From positions 186,001 through 250,000 of the forward strand of contig PVBG01000006.1 of assembly GCA_002968845.1 (NCBI GenBank): a stretch of DNA of 64,000 nucleotides, given 5' to 3'. The notes beneath the pieces are model-generated. The model ran no database searches and was not told the origin of the DNA. It was given only the letters and a program-made list of their open reading frames with translations. Positions 63,547 to 64,000 of the stretch are shown in pieces. The translations under genes and the position numbers were made by a program. Within the stretch, counting starts at the first letter, position 1. Each line of letters opens with the position of its first letter. Source of the DNA: Neorhizobium tomejilense. GTDB lineage: Bacteria > Pseudomonadota > Alphaproteobacteria > Rhizobiales > Rhizobiaceae.

Positions 63547-64000
63547 TTGACGTTTCATCGGTTGATTGCATCTCTCGCCATAGTCCTCGCCCTTTCAGCG
63601 CCGGTGCTTTCGGGACCGGCCTGGGCGCAACAGCCGCGCGGCGGTGACGAGAACCGCGAGCGCGGTCGCCAGGCGGAGCAAGGTGCCGGTGGCGGCATAT
63701 TCAGCCTGATTCCGGCCGATTCCACCACCGAACATGTCTTCAAGTCGCCTTCCGGCGATCTTCCCTATACCGCCACGGCCGGCACGCTCGATCTCTTCGG
63801 GCAGGACGGCAACCGCTCGGCGAAGATCTTCTACACCGCCTATGTCGCCAAAAACCGGGAACCCGGCCGGCCGCTCACCTTCGCCTTCAACGGCGGACCG
63901 GGCGCTGCCTCCGCCTATCTGCATCTCGGCCTGGTCGGCCCGAAGATCCTGGAATTCGGCACGACCGGCGACAACGGCACGACGCCCCGGCTGAAGGACA
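63547..64000 (+). CDS. Secreted S10-family serine carboxypeptidase-like protein (C-terminus off the window)
   Basis: Begins at TTG (63547) with AAGGAGG nine bases upstream; no ATG is present in this part. The leader TFHRLIASLAIVLALSAP...AWA is a signal peptide, cleaved near residue 28. The mature part opens with a Gln/Arg/Gly-rich linker, then a beta-rich stretch with FNGGPGAASAYLHLG near residues 117-131, the oxyanion motif of peptidase S10. About 151 codons are in the window and the frame is open at the edge. Confidence 0.86.
   Translation, partial: MTFHRLIASLAIVLALSAPVLSGPAWAQQPRGGDENRERGRQAEQGAGGGIFSLIPADSTTEHVFKSPSGDLPYTATAGTLDLFGQDGNRSAKIFYTAYVAKNREPGRPLTFAFNGGPGAASAYLHLGLVGPKILEFGTTGDNGTTPRLKD

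Overview
The window looks like an accessory, catabolism-rich replicon region (chromid, megaplasmid or chromosomal catabolic region) of an alphaproteobacterium, most likely Rhizobiaceae. The reasons are the high GC content, the pcaDCHGB operon with divergent pcaQ and an ATAACC-N4-GGTTA-type PcaQ box, RIME-like palindromic intergenic repeats, and rhizobial families such as DUF992, TIGR02444, TIGR02587/TIGR02588, DUF1194 and the ScpB-DUF1403 pair. I saw no rRNA, tRNA, CRISPR array, transposase or complete mobile element. The first gene (sugar-type oxidoreductase) and the last gene (S10 peptidase) run off the window edges.

Layout. 1-6281: a carbohydrate ABC uptake operon (binding protein, two permeases, ATPase) followed by a Gfo/Idh/MocA dehydrogenase, with a divergent AraC/MelR-type regulator. 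6636-11579: a gamma-glutamyltransferase-family enzyme, a LysR regulator, an MFS transporter, and a MarR regulator with a 32-bp palindrome upstream. 11670-13408: a molybdenum-hydroxylase fragment (FAD and 2Fe-2S subunits plus a CoxG-like tail) with no catalytic large subunit. 13412-17720: ubiX, a TIGR02444 protein, a chemoreceptor, a VOC protein and a Phd/PIN toxin-antitoxin pair. 17796-22489: pcaDCHGB with pcaQ, converting protocatechuate to 3-oxoadipate. 22473-32243: mixed housekeeping-like genes, including a protease homologue that has lost its catalytic triad, a lipid/envelope group and a small YqaE/Pmp3 protein.

32311-42711 is a phenylpropanoid (ferulate/coumarate-type) degradation cluster: an ADP-forming acyl-CoA synthetase, two 4-hydroxycinnamoyl-CoA hydratase/lyase paralogues, an aldehyde dehydrogenase, two acyl-CoA dehydrogenases, an SDR, a LuxR-type regulator and a VOC protein. 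By inference it would turn cinnamic acids into hydroxybenzaldehydes and then hydroxybenzoates, feeding the pca operon 10 kb away. Three ~122-bp palindromic repeats in the same orientation sit in its spacers.

43038-57641 is a second aromatic or organic-acid region with no assigned substrate. It has an alpha/beta hydrolase and a flavin hydroxylase, a tripartite tricarboxylate transporter (tctBA) with three tandem binding proteins, and a convergent six-gene operon (Rieske protein, 111-aa unknown, ACMSD-like amidohydrolase, ThDP enzyme, D-2-hydroxyacid dehydrogenase, class II aldolase) controlled by a divergent IclR regulator. This is the best candidate for an undescribed pathway. 57729-64000 holds a MarR regulator, a CHASE4-type histidine kinase with a stand-alone receiver, a RES/Xre toxin-antitoxin pair, the ScpB-DUF1403 pair, and the start of an S10-family peptidase.
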